From Antrihabitans stalactiti (GTDB taxonomy: Bacteria > Actinomycetota > Actinomycetes > Mycobacteriales > Mycobacteriaceae), in assembly GCF_012932915.1 (NCBI RefSeq), contig NZ_VCQU01000010.1, positions 186,001-250,000 of the forward strand: a stretch of DNA of 64,000 bases. Reading direction: 5' to 3'. Of the stretch, positions 33,820-42,034 are shown piece after piece. The first letter of the stretch is position 1. Each line of letters starts with the position of its first letter. Position numbers and translations under genes: made by a program. The notes under the pieces are model-generated. The model was not told the origin of the DNA. It ran no database searches and saw only the letters and a program-made list of their open reading frames with translations.

Positions 33820-35616
33820 TCAGAACCAGCTGGGGTTGATGTCGAGAGTGGTCCGGTCTCCGCTGGCCAACAGATTGAGTTGCGGGCCGACCTTGGGTAG
33901 CTCGTGGGTGTAGAAGTAGCGGGCTGCCATGCGTTTTCCGTCGTAGAAGTCACCACGCTTACCTTCGGTGGCGATGAGCTGCTCGAGCCACATCCACGCG
34001 AGAACCGTGTGCCCGAACGCTTCCAAATAGACCGACGCGTTCGCCAGCGCCGCCGCCGCGTCATCGGCCGCCCACAAGCAGGCGGTAACGTCGACGATCC
34101 GGCTCCAGACGGTGTCTAGGGCGTCGGCGTAACCGGTGGCATCGCCACCGAGAGACCGCCCCCGCGCGATTGTCGCGGCAATCTTCGATCCGAGTAACTG
34201 CAGCCCGGCACCGTTGTGCATGGTGACCTTACGGCCAAGTAGATCGAGCGCCTGGATCCCGTGCGTGCCCTCGTGGATCGGATTCAATCGGTTGTCGCGG
34301 TAGTGCTGTTCGACGTCGTAGTCGCGGGTATAGCCGTAACCGCCGTGCACCTGGATCGCGAGGTTGTTCGCCTCGAGACACCACTGCGATGGCCAGCTTT
34401 TCGCGATTGGGGTCAGCACGTCGAGAAGCAACATCGCCTGGTCGCGGGTGGCCGTATCTTCTGCGGTTTCCTGCTCGTCCATCAAGCGAGCGCAGTACAA
34501 GCCCAAGGAAAGGGCGCCTTCGACATAGGACTTCTGCGCCAACAGCATTCGGCGGACGTCGGGATGGTCGATGATCGGAATCGGTTGGGCGGCAGGGTCA
34601 TTGACGCCAAGTGGGCGGCCCTGCGTCCGCACCATTGCGTATTCGAGTGATTTGCGGTAGCCCACGTAACCAAGGGCGATTGCGAGGAACCCGACGCCGA
34701 TCCGGGCTTCGTTCATCATGCGGAACATGTAGAACAGGCCGCGGTGTTCTTCACCGACCAGGAAACCGACAGCACCCGATTTCCCACCGGGGGTGTGGGT
34801 GCCGTCGCCGAAAGCGAGCAGGGTGTTGGTGGTGCCGCGGTTGCCCATCTTGTGGTTGAGCCCTGCCAGGGTCACATCGTTACGGTCGCCGAGTCCGCCG
34901 TCAGCGGCGGGCAGCACCTTCGGAACGATGAACAGCGAGATGCCCTTGACGCCGGGGCCGCCGCCGGCGGACTTGGCCAGGACCAGATGCACAATATTCT
35001 CGGTGAGCTCATGGTCACCGCCGGAAATCCACATCTTGGTTCCGGTAACCCGGTAGCTGCCATCGTCCTGACGCACCGCGCGGGTGGTGATGTCCGCCAA
35101 CGACGATCCGGCCTGCGGCTCGGACAGGCACATGGTGCCGAACCAGCGGCCCTCGATCATCGGACGGACATAGTCGTCGATCTGCTGCTCTGTGCCGTAC
35201 TCGGCGAGCAAATTCGCGTTGGCGATCGTCAGGAACGGATAGGACGAGGTGCTGGCGTTGGCCGCCTGAAACCAGGCCATCGCCGCCCGCGCCACCGTCG
35301 TGGGCAGCTGCATCCCGCCGACGCTCTCGTCGAATGATCCCGCGATCAAACCGGCAGCCGCGTAAGCGTCGAGCGCCGTTTTGACCTGCGGGATCATCTC
35401 GACCGTGCCGTCCGCGCGCATGGTCGGCTCGTTCGCGTCGGCCGTCTTGTTGTGGGGGGCGAAATGCTTGTGCGCAAGGTCCGCGCTGAGGTCGAGGACT
35501 GCGTCGAACGTGTCCTTCGAGTGTTCGGCGAATCGTTTCCGCGCGGTCAATGCGACCACGTCGAGCCACTCGTACAGCAGGAAATCGAGATCGCGGCGAG
35601 AAAGTACATCAGTCAT
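33820..35616 (-). CDS. Acyl-CoA dehydrogenase, long form (paralog)
   Basis: A 598-residue FadE5/PA0508-like acyl-CoA dehydrogenase, colinear with the protein at 4459-6273: LSRRDLDFLLYEWLDV at the start, MCLSEPQAGSSLADI, KMWISGGDHEL, NEARIGVG and NPIHEGTHGIQ with the catalytic Glu, then the extra C-terminal domain. Oxidises a fatty acyl-CoA to the enoyl-CoA with FAD. It lies between two SDR genes on the minus strand; upstream are an SDR and a thiolase. Probably controlled by the TetR protein at 37751. Confidence 0.93.
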   Translation of the reverse strand: MTDVLSRRDLDFLLYEWLDVVALTARKRFAEHSKDTFDAVLDLSADLAHKHFAPHNKTADANEPTMRADGTVEMIPQVKTALDAYAAAGLIAGSFDESVGGMQLPTTVARAAMAWFQAANASTSSYPFLTIANANLLAEYGTEQQIDDYVRPMIEGRWFGTMCLSEPQAGSSLADITTRAVRQDDGSYRVTGTKMWISGGDHELTENIVHLVLAKSAGGGPGVKGISLFIVPKVLPAADGGLGDRNDVTLAGLNHKMGNRGTTNTLLAFGDGTHTPGGKSGAVGFLVGEEHRGLFYMFRMMNEARIGVGFLAIALGYVGYRKSLEYAMVRTQGRPLGVNDPAAQPIPIIDHPDVRRMLLAQKSYVEGALSLGLYCARLMDEQETAEDTATRDQAMLLLDVLTPIAKSWPSQWCLEANNLAIQVHGGYGYTRDYDVEQHYRDNRLNPIHEGTHGIQALDLLGRKVTMHNGAGLQLLGSKIAATIARGRSLGGDATGYADALDTVWSRIVDVTACLWAADDAAAALANASVYLEAFGHTVLAWMWLEQLIATEGKRGDFYDGKRMAARYFYTHELPKVGPQLNLLASGDRTTLDINPSWF

Positions 35617-35648
35617 GAGGATCGGTTCCGTTCAGAAGGTGGGTTCGC

Positions 35649-36380
35649 TCAGATGGAGATGCCGCCGTCGACCGGGAGGACTACTCCGGTGACGTAGCCG
35701 GCTTCCTCGGACGCAAGGAAGCAGACGGCGTCGGCCATCTCGCCGGGATCAGCGAACCGTGAGATCGGACCGGTGACTTCGGCGATCTTCTCCTTCGGGA
35801 TGGAGGCGGTCATCCGGGTCGCGGCGTTCGGGGAGATCGCATTCACGGTGACCCCAAAGGCGGCGAGTTCCTTCGCTGCGGTCTTGGTGAATCCGATGAT
35901 CCCGGCCTTAGCGGTGGCGTAGTTGGCCTGGCCGCGATTGCCGTGCAGGCCGGTGTAGGAGGTGATGTTGACGACCCGCCCGAATTCCTGGCTCCGGAAG
36001 TGCGGCACACATGCCCGAGTGAACCGAAATGTGCCGCCCGCGTGAACATTCAGGACCTGGTCCCAGTCCTCGTCGGTCAGCTTCCACAGCACCTTGTCGC
36101 GCAGGATCCCGGCATTGTTGATCAGAATGTCCACCCGCGCGGTCTCGGCGATCACGGTGGAGACAACGTTCTCGACGTCACCGGTGTCGCTGACGTCGGC
36201 GGGGATGCCGACGGCGCCGACCTCGCGGGCGGCCTTGTCGAGCTCGTCCTTGTCGAAGTCCACCATGAACACTGTCGCCTTGGCCTCGGCGAAGTGGCGG
36301 GCGAGGGCCAGGCCGATGCCGCGGGCGGCGCCGGTGACGATGACCGATTTGCCGGTGAAGTCGTAGGTGATGTTGCCCAT
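35649..36380 (-). CDS. SDR family oxidoreductase, FabG-like
   Basis: A 243-residue SDR: TGAARGIG, INNAGILRDKVLWK, VNITSYTG and YATAKAGIIG (Tyr/Lys), ending VLPVDGGISI. Most similar within the window to the FabG-like SDR at 2227-2988, matching the operon parallel. It starts 21 bp after the thiolase stop. Likely 3-hydroxyacyl-CoA dehydrogenase or 3-oxoacyl reductase supplying the thiolase. Confidence 0.9.
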   Translation of the reverse strand: MGNITYDFTGKSVIVTGAARGIGLALARHFAEAKATVFMVDFDKDELDKAAREVGAVGIPADVSDTGDVENVVSTVIAETARVDILINNAGILRDKVLWKLTDEDWDQVLNVHAGGTFRFTRACVPHFRSQEFGRVVNITSYTGLHGNRGQANYATAKAGIIGFTKTAAKELAAFGVTVNAISPNAATRMTASIPKEKIAEVTGPISRFADPGEMADAVCFLASEEAGYVTGVVLPVDGGISI

Positions 36381-36401
36381 TGGGGTTTCCTGTCGGTCTT
36401 G

Positions 36402-37619
36402 TCAGCTGAGGCGTTCGAGGACCATGGCCATGCCCATACCGCCTCCGACACACATGGTTTCGAGGCCGAACTGCTTGTCGTGGGTGGTCAGGTTGTTGAG
36501 CAGCGTGGCGGTGATGCGGGCACCGGTCATGCCGAACGGGTGACCGAGAGCGATGGCGCCACCGGAGACATTCAGCGTGTCCTCGTCGATCCCGAGCTCC
36601 CGCGCTGCGCCGAGCACCTGGACTGCGAACGCCTCGTTGATCTCGAACAAGTCGATGTCACCGATACCCAGGCCGGCGATCGCCAGAGCTCGTGTCGTGG
36701 CCTCGATCGGACCGAGTCCCATGATCTCCGGCGACAGACCGGACACCCCGGTGGACACGATCCGGGCGAGCGGGGTCAACCCCAGTTCCTTGGCCTTGGC
36801 GTCGGACATAATCACCAGTGCGGCGGCACCGTCGTTGAGCGGGCACGCGTTACCGGCGGTGACGGTGCCGTCCGGGCGGAACACCGGCTTCAGCTGGCTG
36901 ACCGCCTCGTAGGTGGTGCCGGCGCGGGGGCCGTCGTCGGTGGACACGACTGTCCCGTCGGGCAGGGTGACCGGGGTGATTTCCCGGGCGAAGAAGCCGC
37001 TGTTGATGGCCTTCTCGGCCCGGTTCTGCGAGCGGACCGCCCACCGGTCCTGCTCTTCCCGCGTGATGCCGGTGATCTGGGCGACGTTCTCGGCGGTCTG
37101 GCCCATCGCGATGTAGGTGTCGGGCATTTGGCCGTCCTCGCGCGGATCAACCCACTGCTGGCCACCCTGCGCGAGCTTCTCGGTGCGGGCCTGCGCGTCC
37201 GCGTAGAGCGGGTTCTGGGTGTCGGGCAGTGAGTCGGAGCTGCCCTTGACGAACCGGGACACCGTCTCCACACCGGCGGAGATGAAGACGTCACCCTCGC
37301 CGGCCTTGATTGCATGCAGCGCCATCCGGGTGGTCTGCAGCGACGATGAGCAGTACCGGGTGATGGTGGTGCCTGGGATGAAGTCATAGCCCAGCTGAAC
37401 GGCCACGTTGCGGCCCATATTGAAGCCCTGCTCACCGCCCGGAAGTCCGCAGCCCAGGATCAGGTCGTTGATGTCGGTCGGGTCGAGGGCGGGCACCTTG
37501 TCGAGGGCCGCCTGCACCATCTGCGCGGCGAGGTCGTCCGGGCGCAACTGTCTGAGAGACCCTTTCACGGCGCGACCGATCGGCGAACGGGCGACTGAAA
37601 CGATGACGGCTTGGGGCAT
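36402..37619 (-). CDS. Acetyl-CoA acyltransferase (thiolase)
   Basis: A complete 405-residue degradative thiolase. Nucleophile Cys90 is in TRYCSSSLQTTRMA, His360 in GHPFGMTGAR and Cys390 in CVGGGMGMAM. It cleaves 3-oxoacyl-CoA to acetyl-CoA (or propionyl-CoA) and a shortened acyl-CoA. ATG 37619 is preceded by AGGAG; a longer frame upstream runs into the regulatory palindromes and is not used. First gene of the minus-strand operon, divergent from the TetR gene. Paralog of the partial thiolase at the left edge. Confidence 0.95.
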   Translation of the reverse strand: MPQAVIVSVARSPIGRAVKGSLRQLRPDDLAAQMVQAALDKVPALDPTDINDLILGCGLPGGEQGFNMGRNVAVQLGYDFIPGTTITRYCSSSLQTTRMALHAIKAGEGDVFISAGVETVSRFVKGSSDSLPDTQNPLYADAQARTEKLAQGGQQWVDPREDGQMPDTYIAMGQTAENVAQITGITREEQDRWAVRSQNRAEKAINSGFFAREITPVTLPDGTVVSTDDGPRAGTTYEAVSQLKPVFRPDGTVTAGNACPLNDGAAALVIMSDAKAKELGLTPLARIVSTGVSGLSPEIMGLGPIEATTRALAIAGLGIGDIDLFEINEAFAVQVLGAARELGIDEDTLNVSGGAIALGHPFGMTGARITATLLNNLTTHDKQFGLETMCVGGGMGMAMVLERLS

Positions 37620-37694
37620 AGGTCGACTCCTGTTAGGCCGGTCTTGCAGTCGCGCGACGGATGGGTTCAGCGCTGTGCGTGACGGCGATGGAAA

Positions 37695-37729
37695 ATATGC
37701 GAACGCATATTTACTATGCGTACGCATAG
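37695..37729. promoter_or_regulatory. Two palindromic operators between thiolase and TetR genes
   Basis: ATATGCGAACGCATAT at 37695-37710 and the perfect palindrome CTATGCGTACGCATAG at 37714-37729 share the half-site ATGCG-N2-CGCAT. Their centres are 19 bp apart. They lie 22-56 bp before the TetR start and 76-110 bp before the thiolase start. Typical of a TetR repressor that binds as two dimers and controls both itself and the divergent operon. Confidence 0.75.
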
Positions 37730-37750
37730 TTCTACGGTAGGGTGGCCTGC

Positions 37751-38404
37751 ATGTCAACCCCACCTGGACGCGATGTCACCGGTATGCCGAGCACGCCCGT
37801 GCGCGATTTCGTCAGCGGTGCGGGAACGTCCAAGGCTGCCGCGCGCATCCTGGCTGCAGCGATCGATCTTTTCGCCGCCAAGGGATACGGGACGACAACC
37901 ACACGGGAGATCGCGGCAAGCTTGGATCTAAGTCCAGGAGCGGTGTACCCCCACTACAAGACCAAGGAATCGTTGCTGTTCGCCATCAGTTTGGAAGGCC
38001 ATCGGGCAGCGTTGGAGGTCGTGAGGCAGGCGAATGCGCCTACCGATTCGGCCACTGCCAGATTGAGTTCGACCGTCGCCGCCTATGTAAGGTGGCACGC
38101 TGAGAATCATGCCCTCGCGAGAGTCGTGCAATATGAACTGAGATCACTCGCGCCTGAACATTTCAAAGAGGTTGCCGACGTCAGACGCGCAACTTCCGGT
38201 GAATTCGCTGACATCATCAAAGCTGGCGAGCTGAGCGGTGAATTTCAGGCGACGGACAAAGACGCTGCGGTGCTCGCGATTACTTCATTGGGTGTGGATG
38301 TCAGCCGTTGGTTTCCCTCCAACGCATACTCGCATGCGGGCCTACTCGCTCAGCGCTACGCAGAAATATCCCTCCGCATTGTGGGCGCAACCCCTACGGC
38401 GTAG
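37751..38404 (+). CDS. TetR family transcriptional regulator
   Basis: A 217-residue TetR protein with HTH FAAKGYGTTTTREIAASLDLSPGAVYPHYKTKESLLF and a helical ligand domain ending LRIVGATP. It resembles the TetR protein at 12515-13126. ATG 37751 has GTAGGG 8 bases upstream; GTG 37742 is an alternative. It is divergent from the thiolase operon, and two near-perfect palindromes fill the gap, so autorepression and control of the operon are likely. Effector possibly an acyl-CoA, which is inference. Confidence 0.9.
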   Translation: MSTPPGRDVTGMPSTPVRDFVSGAGTSKAAARILAAAIDLFAAKGYGTTTTREIAASLDLSPGAVYPHYKTKESLLFAISLEGHRAALEVVRQANAPTDSATARLSSTVAAYVRWHAENHALARVVQYELRSLAPEHFKEVADVRRATSGEFADIIKAGELSGEFQATDKDAAVLAITSLGVDVSRWFPSNAYSHAGLLAQRYAEISLRIVGATPTA

Positions 38405-38541
38405 ATCAAATAAGGCGTGCTGCGAAGGTTTTCGAAATGGGGAAACCACCTGACTTGATCCGTGGTGGGGAATTGTGCGTCGGCTGACGGGTTGAGCACC
38501 CGCGAACCGGATGTCGTTGGTTTTTGTTCCCCGAGGGAACG

Positions 38542-39559
38542 GCAAACCGCATGCGGCGGACGTGTACCCGAAGTGGGCATGAGCGTCCCTTAACGAATGT
38601 CCTCCACACCACTAGCTTTAGCCCTAGCAGACGAATTACGGAAGGATCGCTAATGCCTCGTGAGGATATTGAATTCTCAGCGGACAATGTCACTTTGCGT
38701 GGGTGGTTCTATCCCGCCGAAGGGGTTGATACCCGGGCCCCAGTAATAGTGATGGTTCATGGACTGTCCGCTGTCAAGGAAATGTATCTCGACGAATACG
38801 CCGAGTCGTTTTCCCGAGCGGGACTGAATGTTCTGGTTTATGACCACCGAAATTTCGGCGCGAGTGACGGCGCTCCGCGCCAGCACATCGATTCGATTGT
38901 CCAGGCCCGCGACCTTCGCCACGCCATCACGTATGCGACTGAGCGCGAAGACGTCGACCCCGACCGTGTCGGCATCTGGGGATCGAGCCATGGCGGCGGC
39001 CTGGTGCTGAGCGTGGCTGCGGTCGATCGTCGGGTGCGCGCCGTTGTCGCCCAGGTCCCGTTCATCAGCGGATCTGGCCAGCTGAAGCGGCTCGTTCGTC
39101 CCGACTTCCTGCCAACGGTGCGGACCCAGCTGGACAGCGAACGACGCAACATCTTCCACGGCGGGGAGCCCACGCTCATGCCGGCCGTCGCCGCCGATCC
39201 GCTGGCTCCCGCGCTGATGTCCAGCGCCGAATCCTGGGAGTTCTTCACCACAGCCGCTCAGGACAGGGCTCCATCATGGCGCAACGAGGTGACCCTCAGT
39301 TCGTTGGAGCGGATCATAGAGTTCGAGCCAGGCGATGGAATCCATCGAATCTCACCGTCCCCGTTGCTGATGATCGTGGCTGACCAAGACATCAGTGCCT
39401 ATGCAGAACTCGCGTTCGAGGCCTACGAACGGGCGCTGGAGCCCAAGCAGTTGGTCGTGTTGTCTTGTGGCCACTTCGACGTCTACACCGGCTCGGCATT
39501 CGAGACGTCGTCAAAGGCTGCTCGCGAGCACTTCGTCCGCGCCCTGGCGTAGCCACCTT
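38542..39559. repeat. Near-identical 1-kb block, copy 2 (with 26423-27440)
   Basis: Same orientation as copy 1 and about 99% identical by eye. It begins at the GCAAACCGC before the leader and ends a few bases after the hydrolase stop (CGTAGCCACC). Sequences just left (38450-38541) and right are recognisably related to copy 1 but much more diverged. Confidence 0.88.
38653..39552 (+). CDS. Alpha/beta hydrolase (copy 2)
   Basis: A 299-residue hydrolase that differs from copy 1 (26534-27433) at two positions near the C-terminus (Gln to Glu and Ala to Val around LEPKQLVVLSCG). All catalytic motifs are retained: GIWGSSHGGG, VADQDIS and CGHFDVY. The leader and GGAAGGATC ribosome site are also the same. 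It lies 248 bp after the TetR gene. Downstream the SDR partner is lost but the tautomerase is kept. Confidence 0.88.
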   Translation: MPREDIEFSADNVTLRGWFYPAEGVDTRAPVIVMVHGLSAVKEMYLDEYAESFSRAGLNVLVYDHRNFGASDGAPRQHIDSIVQARDLRHAITYATEREDVDPDRVGIWGSSHGGGLVLSVAAVDRRVRAVVAQVPFISGSGQLKRLVRPDFLPTVRTQLDSERRNIFHGGEPTLMPAVAADPLAPALMSSAESWEFFTTAAQDRAPSWRNEVTLSSLERIIEFEPGDGIHRISPSPLLMIVADQDISAYAELAFEAYERALEPKQLVVLSCGHFDVYTGSAFETSSKAAREHFVRALA

Positions 39560-39663
39560 CCGCTGCCACGGGCGCGAACGCCCAGCCGGACCATCACCAC
39601 ACCGAAACAATCGCCATTGCGGCAAAAAGTCCTGCCGCACTGATCAATCAGTAGGAGCTACAA

Positions 39664-39841
39664 ATGCCGGACTAGAAGATCGTCACAGCCGAGAACGCCT
39701 TCGCCCCCTCGGGGACAGGGAGCAGTCCGGCCACCAAACACACGAAGCGGGACGCGTTCGAGCAAGGGCCTCGTGCTCTGCTCAGATAATCGACTGGCAG
39801 TCCTTGACCGTCGACGGCGGTTCCGCGAGCCGATTATTTGA
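39664..39841 (+). pseudogene. Collapsed remnant of the module SDR
   Basis: Aligned with the SDR at 27590-28363 only the ends survive. Near 39664 there is ATGCCGGACTAG (Met-Pro-Asp-stop) followed by bases resembling the VIVTG segment. Near 39781 CAGATAATCGAC is joined directly to TTGACCGTCGACGGCGG (LTVDGG), and the frame stops at TGA about 39841. Some 600 bp of the SDR are missing. The surrounding 39553-39984 holds nothing else recognisable. Confidence 0.75.
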
Positions 39842-39984
39842 AAACACTAATTGGGTGAGTTGTCTCGCGGAAGAGCAACGGGATGGTCGCCATCATTCAA
39901 TGCGGTTTGCTATTACATCTCTCAAATTCAAAGTGAGATGCATCAAGAAAAGACATCATCGTCTCGATCTGGAAAGGGAAAAAA

Positions 39985-40500
39985 ATGCCACTATGGGAAT
40001 TCTTTGCGCCGGAAGGTGCGTTCAGTGACGAAGACAAGGAAGCGCTCGCCACGACGATCACCGACGCCTATCAATCGGTTCACTTGCCCCGCTTTTACGT
40101 AGACGTGATCTATCACGACCTGCCGGCCAAGAATATCTTCATGGGGGGAGTAGCGACCGGAAAATTCATTCGCCTCCGAATCGAACAGATCGCTCGCGAG
40201 ATGAGCGACACCACTGTAGTGGAAGGCCTACCGGCTGGGACCTACTCCCGCGAATGGATGCGCGAGTACTGGATGAATCAAATCGACGCCATGCTGATTC
40301 CCTATACGAGGGACAGGGGTTACGAATGGGAAGTCCATATCAATCAGACGCCGGTCGACATGTGGACGGTGCAGGGCTTCGTCCCGCCGCCCGGCGAGTC
40401 CGATGCCGAACGGCTGTGGCGAGAACTGAATCGACCCGTGGCCTATGAACGCACGCCACCCGCACCACCCGAAATTCTCGTGCTCAACGGCCAGCAGTAA
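39985..40500 (+). CDS. Tautomerase-superfamily protein (cis-CaaD-like), copy 2
   Basis: A 171-residue protein about 97% identical to the copy at 28499-29011. It keeps Pro1 (MPLWEFF), IFMGGVATGKFIRLR and the C-terminal VAYERTPPAPPEIL, with one extra Gln at the end. GGAAAGGGAAAA precedes the ATG. The same terminator and palindrome follow. Conservation of the open frame in both copies, while the SDR has been lost from one, suggests selection on the tautomerase. Confidence 0.8.
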   Translation: MPLWEFFAPEGAFSDEDKEALATTITDAYQSVHLPRFYVDVIYHDLPAKNIFMGGVATGKFIRLRIEQIAREMSDTTVVEGLPAGTYSREWMREYWMNQIDAMLIPYTRDRGYEWEVHINQTPVDMWTVQGFVPPPGESDAERLWRELNRPVAYERTPPAPPEILVLNGQQ

Positions 40501-40508
40501 GCGTGATC

Positions 40509-40538
40509 GACCTCGGATGGAACAGGTCCGAGGTCTTT
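40509..40538 (+). terminator. Intrinsic terminator after tautomerase copy 2
   Basis: The same perfect 9-bp stem as at 29023 (GACCTCGGA at 40509-40517, TCCGAGGTC at 40527-40535) followed by TTTC. Confidence 0.7.
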
Positions 40539-40548
40539 CATCCGCCCC

Positions 40549-40568
40549 TTGACCCAACGGTTGGTCAA
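40549..40568. promoter_or_regulatory. Palindrome TTGACC...GGTCAA (copy 2)
   Basis: Identical 20-bp imperfect palindrome to 29063-29082, again about 14 bp beyond the terminator. The next gene is convergent, so its function here is unclear. It may be a relict operator carried with the module. Confidence 0.4.
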
Positions 40569-40724
40569 ATCGAAAGTGCGCGTTGGTGACAACGCCATTC
40601 GTTGGTCCCGCGGGTTATCTCAGTGCGGCAATTGAGCCGCCCGGTCCCGGGCGCTGCTGAGTTGAGGGAAGCGGGCGTCTGGGTCGGTACAGGTGATCCT
40701 GGCAGGAGTCGTTTGCGGTTGATT

Positions 40725-41576
40725 TCAGTGGCCGGCATGGACCTCGTCGAGGAAGCCGGTGACCACCGCAAGGAACTCCGCGGACCGCTCGAGCATGACC
40801 GCGTGACTGGCGCCCGGTCCGGTGAACAATTCGAAGCGGGCACCGGGGATTGCATTCGCGACAGTCTGTCCCTCCGCCGGCGGGGTGAGCAGATCCTTCT
40901 CACCGGCGATCACGAGCGTGGGGACTGTGATGGTGCCGAGTCGGTCGAGGGTGTCGTGGGCCAGGTCGGCGTCGAATTGTTCGACGACTGCCGACATCTG
41001 GGCGTCGGTCGACGGGAACAGCGGAGCCAGCGCCGCCATCGTCGGAGCGAAGCCAGGGGAATTGACGAATTCTTCGGAGAATGAGATCGCCATTGCGGCT
41101 AGTGCCGCTGCCCAGTCTCCTGTCCTCCACGGGTGGGCCAGCGCGGTGATCACAGCCTGCTGGAACGGGGTTGTGCGTCCCCAGGTCGCGGCCAGCACCA
41201 GCGAGCGCGCTCGGTCAGGATGGGCGAGGACTAGCTCTTGCGCCACCGCGGTGCCGAGGGACCAACCGAGGATATCGGCGTGCTCGATCGCCAGGGCCTC
41301 CAGAAGTGCATCGAGATCATCTGCGAGAGAGCGGACGCTCAGTGTCCCGGCTCCGCGAGTGGAGGCGCCGATACCGCGGTGGTTGTAGAGGATCACGCGG
41401 CGAGACGCGCTGAGTGCCGGAACCAGCGGAGCCCACAAGCGGAGATCCTGGGTGGTGCCGCAGACCAGGACCAGCGGATCGCCGGTGCCGATCTCGCCGA
41501 CTTCGAGTTCGACTCCGCCCCGGATCGGGACGGTACGAATGTCCAGTGCAGATGCTGCGGTCTCGGTTGTCGTCAT
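40725..41576 (-). CDS. Alpha/beta hydrolase
   Basis: A 283-residue alpha/beta hydrolase: VCGTTQDLRLW (oxyanion region), YNHRGIGASTRG, nucleophile Ser in LGWSLGTAVAQE, acid in IAGEKDLLTPP and His in PGASHAVMLE. It resembles proline-iminopeptidase/MhpC-type esterases and ring-cleavage hydrolases. It is the last gene of the minus-strand operon that starts at 46737, 29 bp after the SnoaL-like gene. The substrate is unknown; it may release a CoA-free acid or open a lactone. Confidence 0.87.
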   Translation of the reverse strand: MTTTETAASALDIRTVPIRGGVELEVGEIGTGDPLVLVCGTTQDLRLWAPLVPALSASRRVILYNHRGIGASTRGAGTLSVRSLADDLDALLEALAIEHADILGWSLGTAVAQELVLAHPDRARSLVLAATWGRTTPFQQAVITALAHPWRTGDWAAALAAMAISFSEEFVNSPGFAPTMAALAPLFPSTDAQMSAVVEQFDADLAHDTLDRLGTITVPTLVIAGEKDLLTPPAEGQTVANAIPGARFELFTGPGASHAVMLERSAEFLAVVTGFLDEVHAGH

Positions 41577-41605
41577 TTCGTCGCTCCAAGAGTTCGGTAC
41601 TGAGG

Positions 41606-42034
41606 TCAGGCCGGCAGGTCGAGCAGGCCGAGTTGGGTGAGAAAGTCGGCCTGGTCGTAGACCACTCGGTACTCACTGACTTTGCCGTCGGTGAACTGCC
41701 AGAATTCGGCGAGTGTGATGTCCAGTGGCCGCCCGGTGGGCGGGACGACGTCGCCGTTGGGCAAGCCGAGTTCCTCGGTGTGCGTACCGGTGACGTGCAC
41801 GAGGAGTGCTGCCTCCGCGTCGGTCGCCAGGATGCGATGCGGCCGATGCTTGAGATCGGGGAATGTGGCGAAGAAGCCCGCCATCCATAGGGCGACAATC
41901 TCGCCTCCGGTCTCACTGAAGCCGGGTGCCTCGATTCGGCAGTCGGTCGTCAGATTTTCCTGCATCCACTCGAAATCGAGTGCGTCGACGTGGGCGAAGA
42001 AGTCGACGATGAATTCTTTTCTGCTAGAGCTCAT
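41606..42034 (-). CDS. SnoaL-like (NTF2-fold) protein
   Basis: A 142-residue NTF2-like protein of the SnoaL polyketide-cyclase/ketosteroid-isomerase fold: FFAHVDALDFEWMQENLT, GETGG-like turn SETGGEIVALWMAGF, and a C-terminal WQFTDGKVSEYRVVYD. The fold hosts isomerases, hydratases and binding proteins. ATG overlaps the alcohol dehydrogenase stop by 4 bp (ATGA), so expression is coupled. Role unknown. Confidence 0.8.
   Translation of the reverse strand: MSSSRKEFIVDFFAHVDALDFEWMQENLTTDCRIEAPGFSETGGEIVALWMAGFFATFPDLKHRPHRILATDAEAALLVHVTGTHTEELGLPNGDVVPPTGRPLDITLAEFWQFTDGKVSEYRVVYDQADFLTQLGLLDLPA

Noticed and set aside
35943-37232. 429-codon plus-strand frame opposite the thiolase and SDR
   Set aside because: Antisense to intact genes with catalytic motifs.
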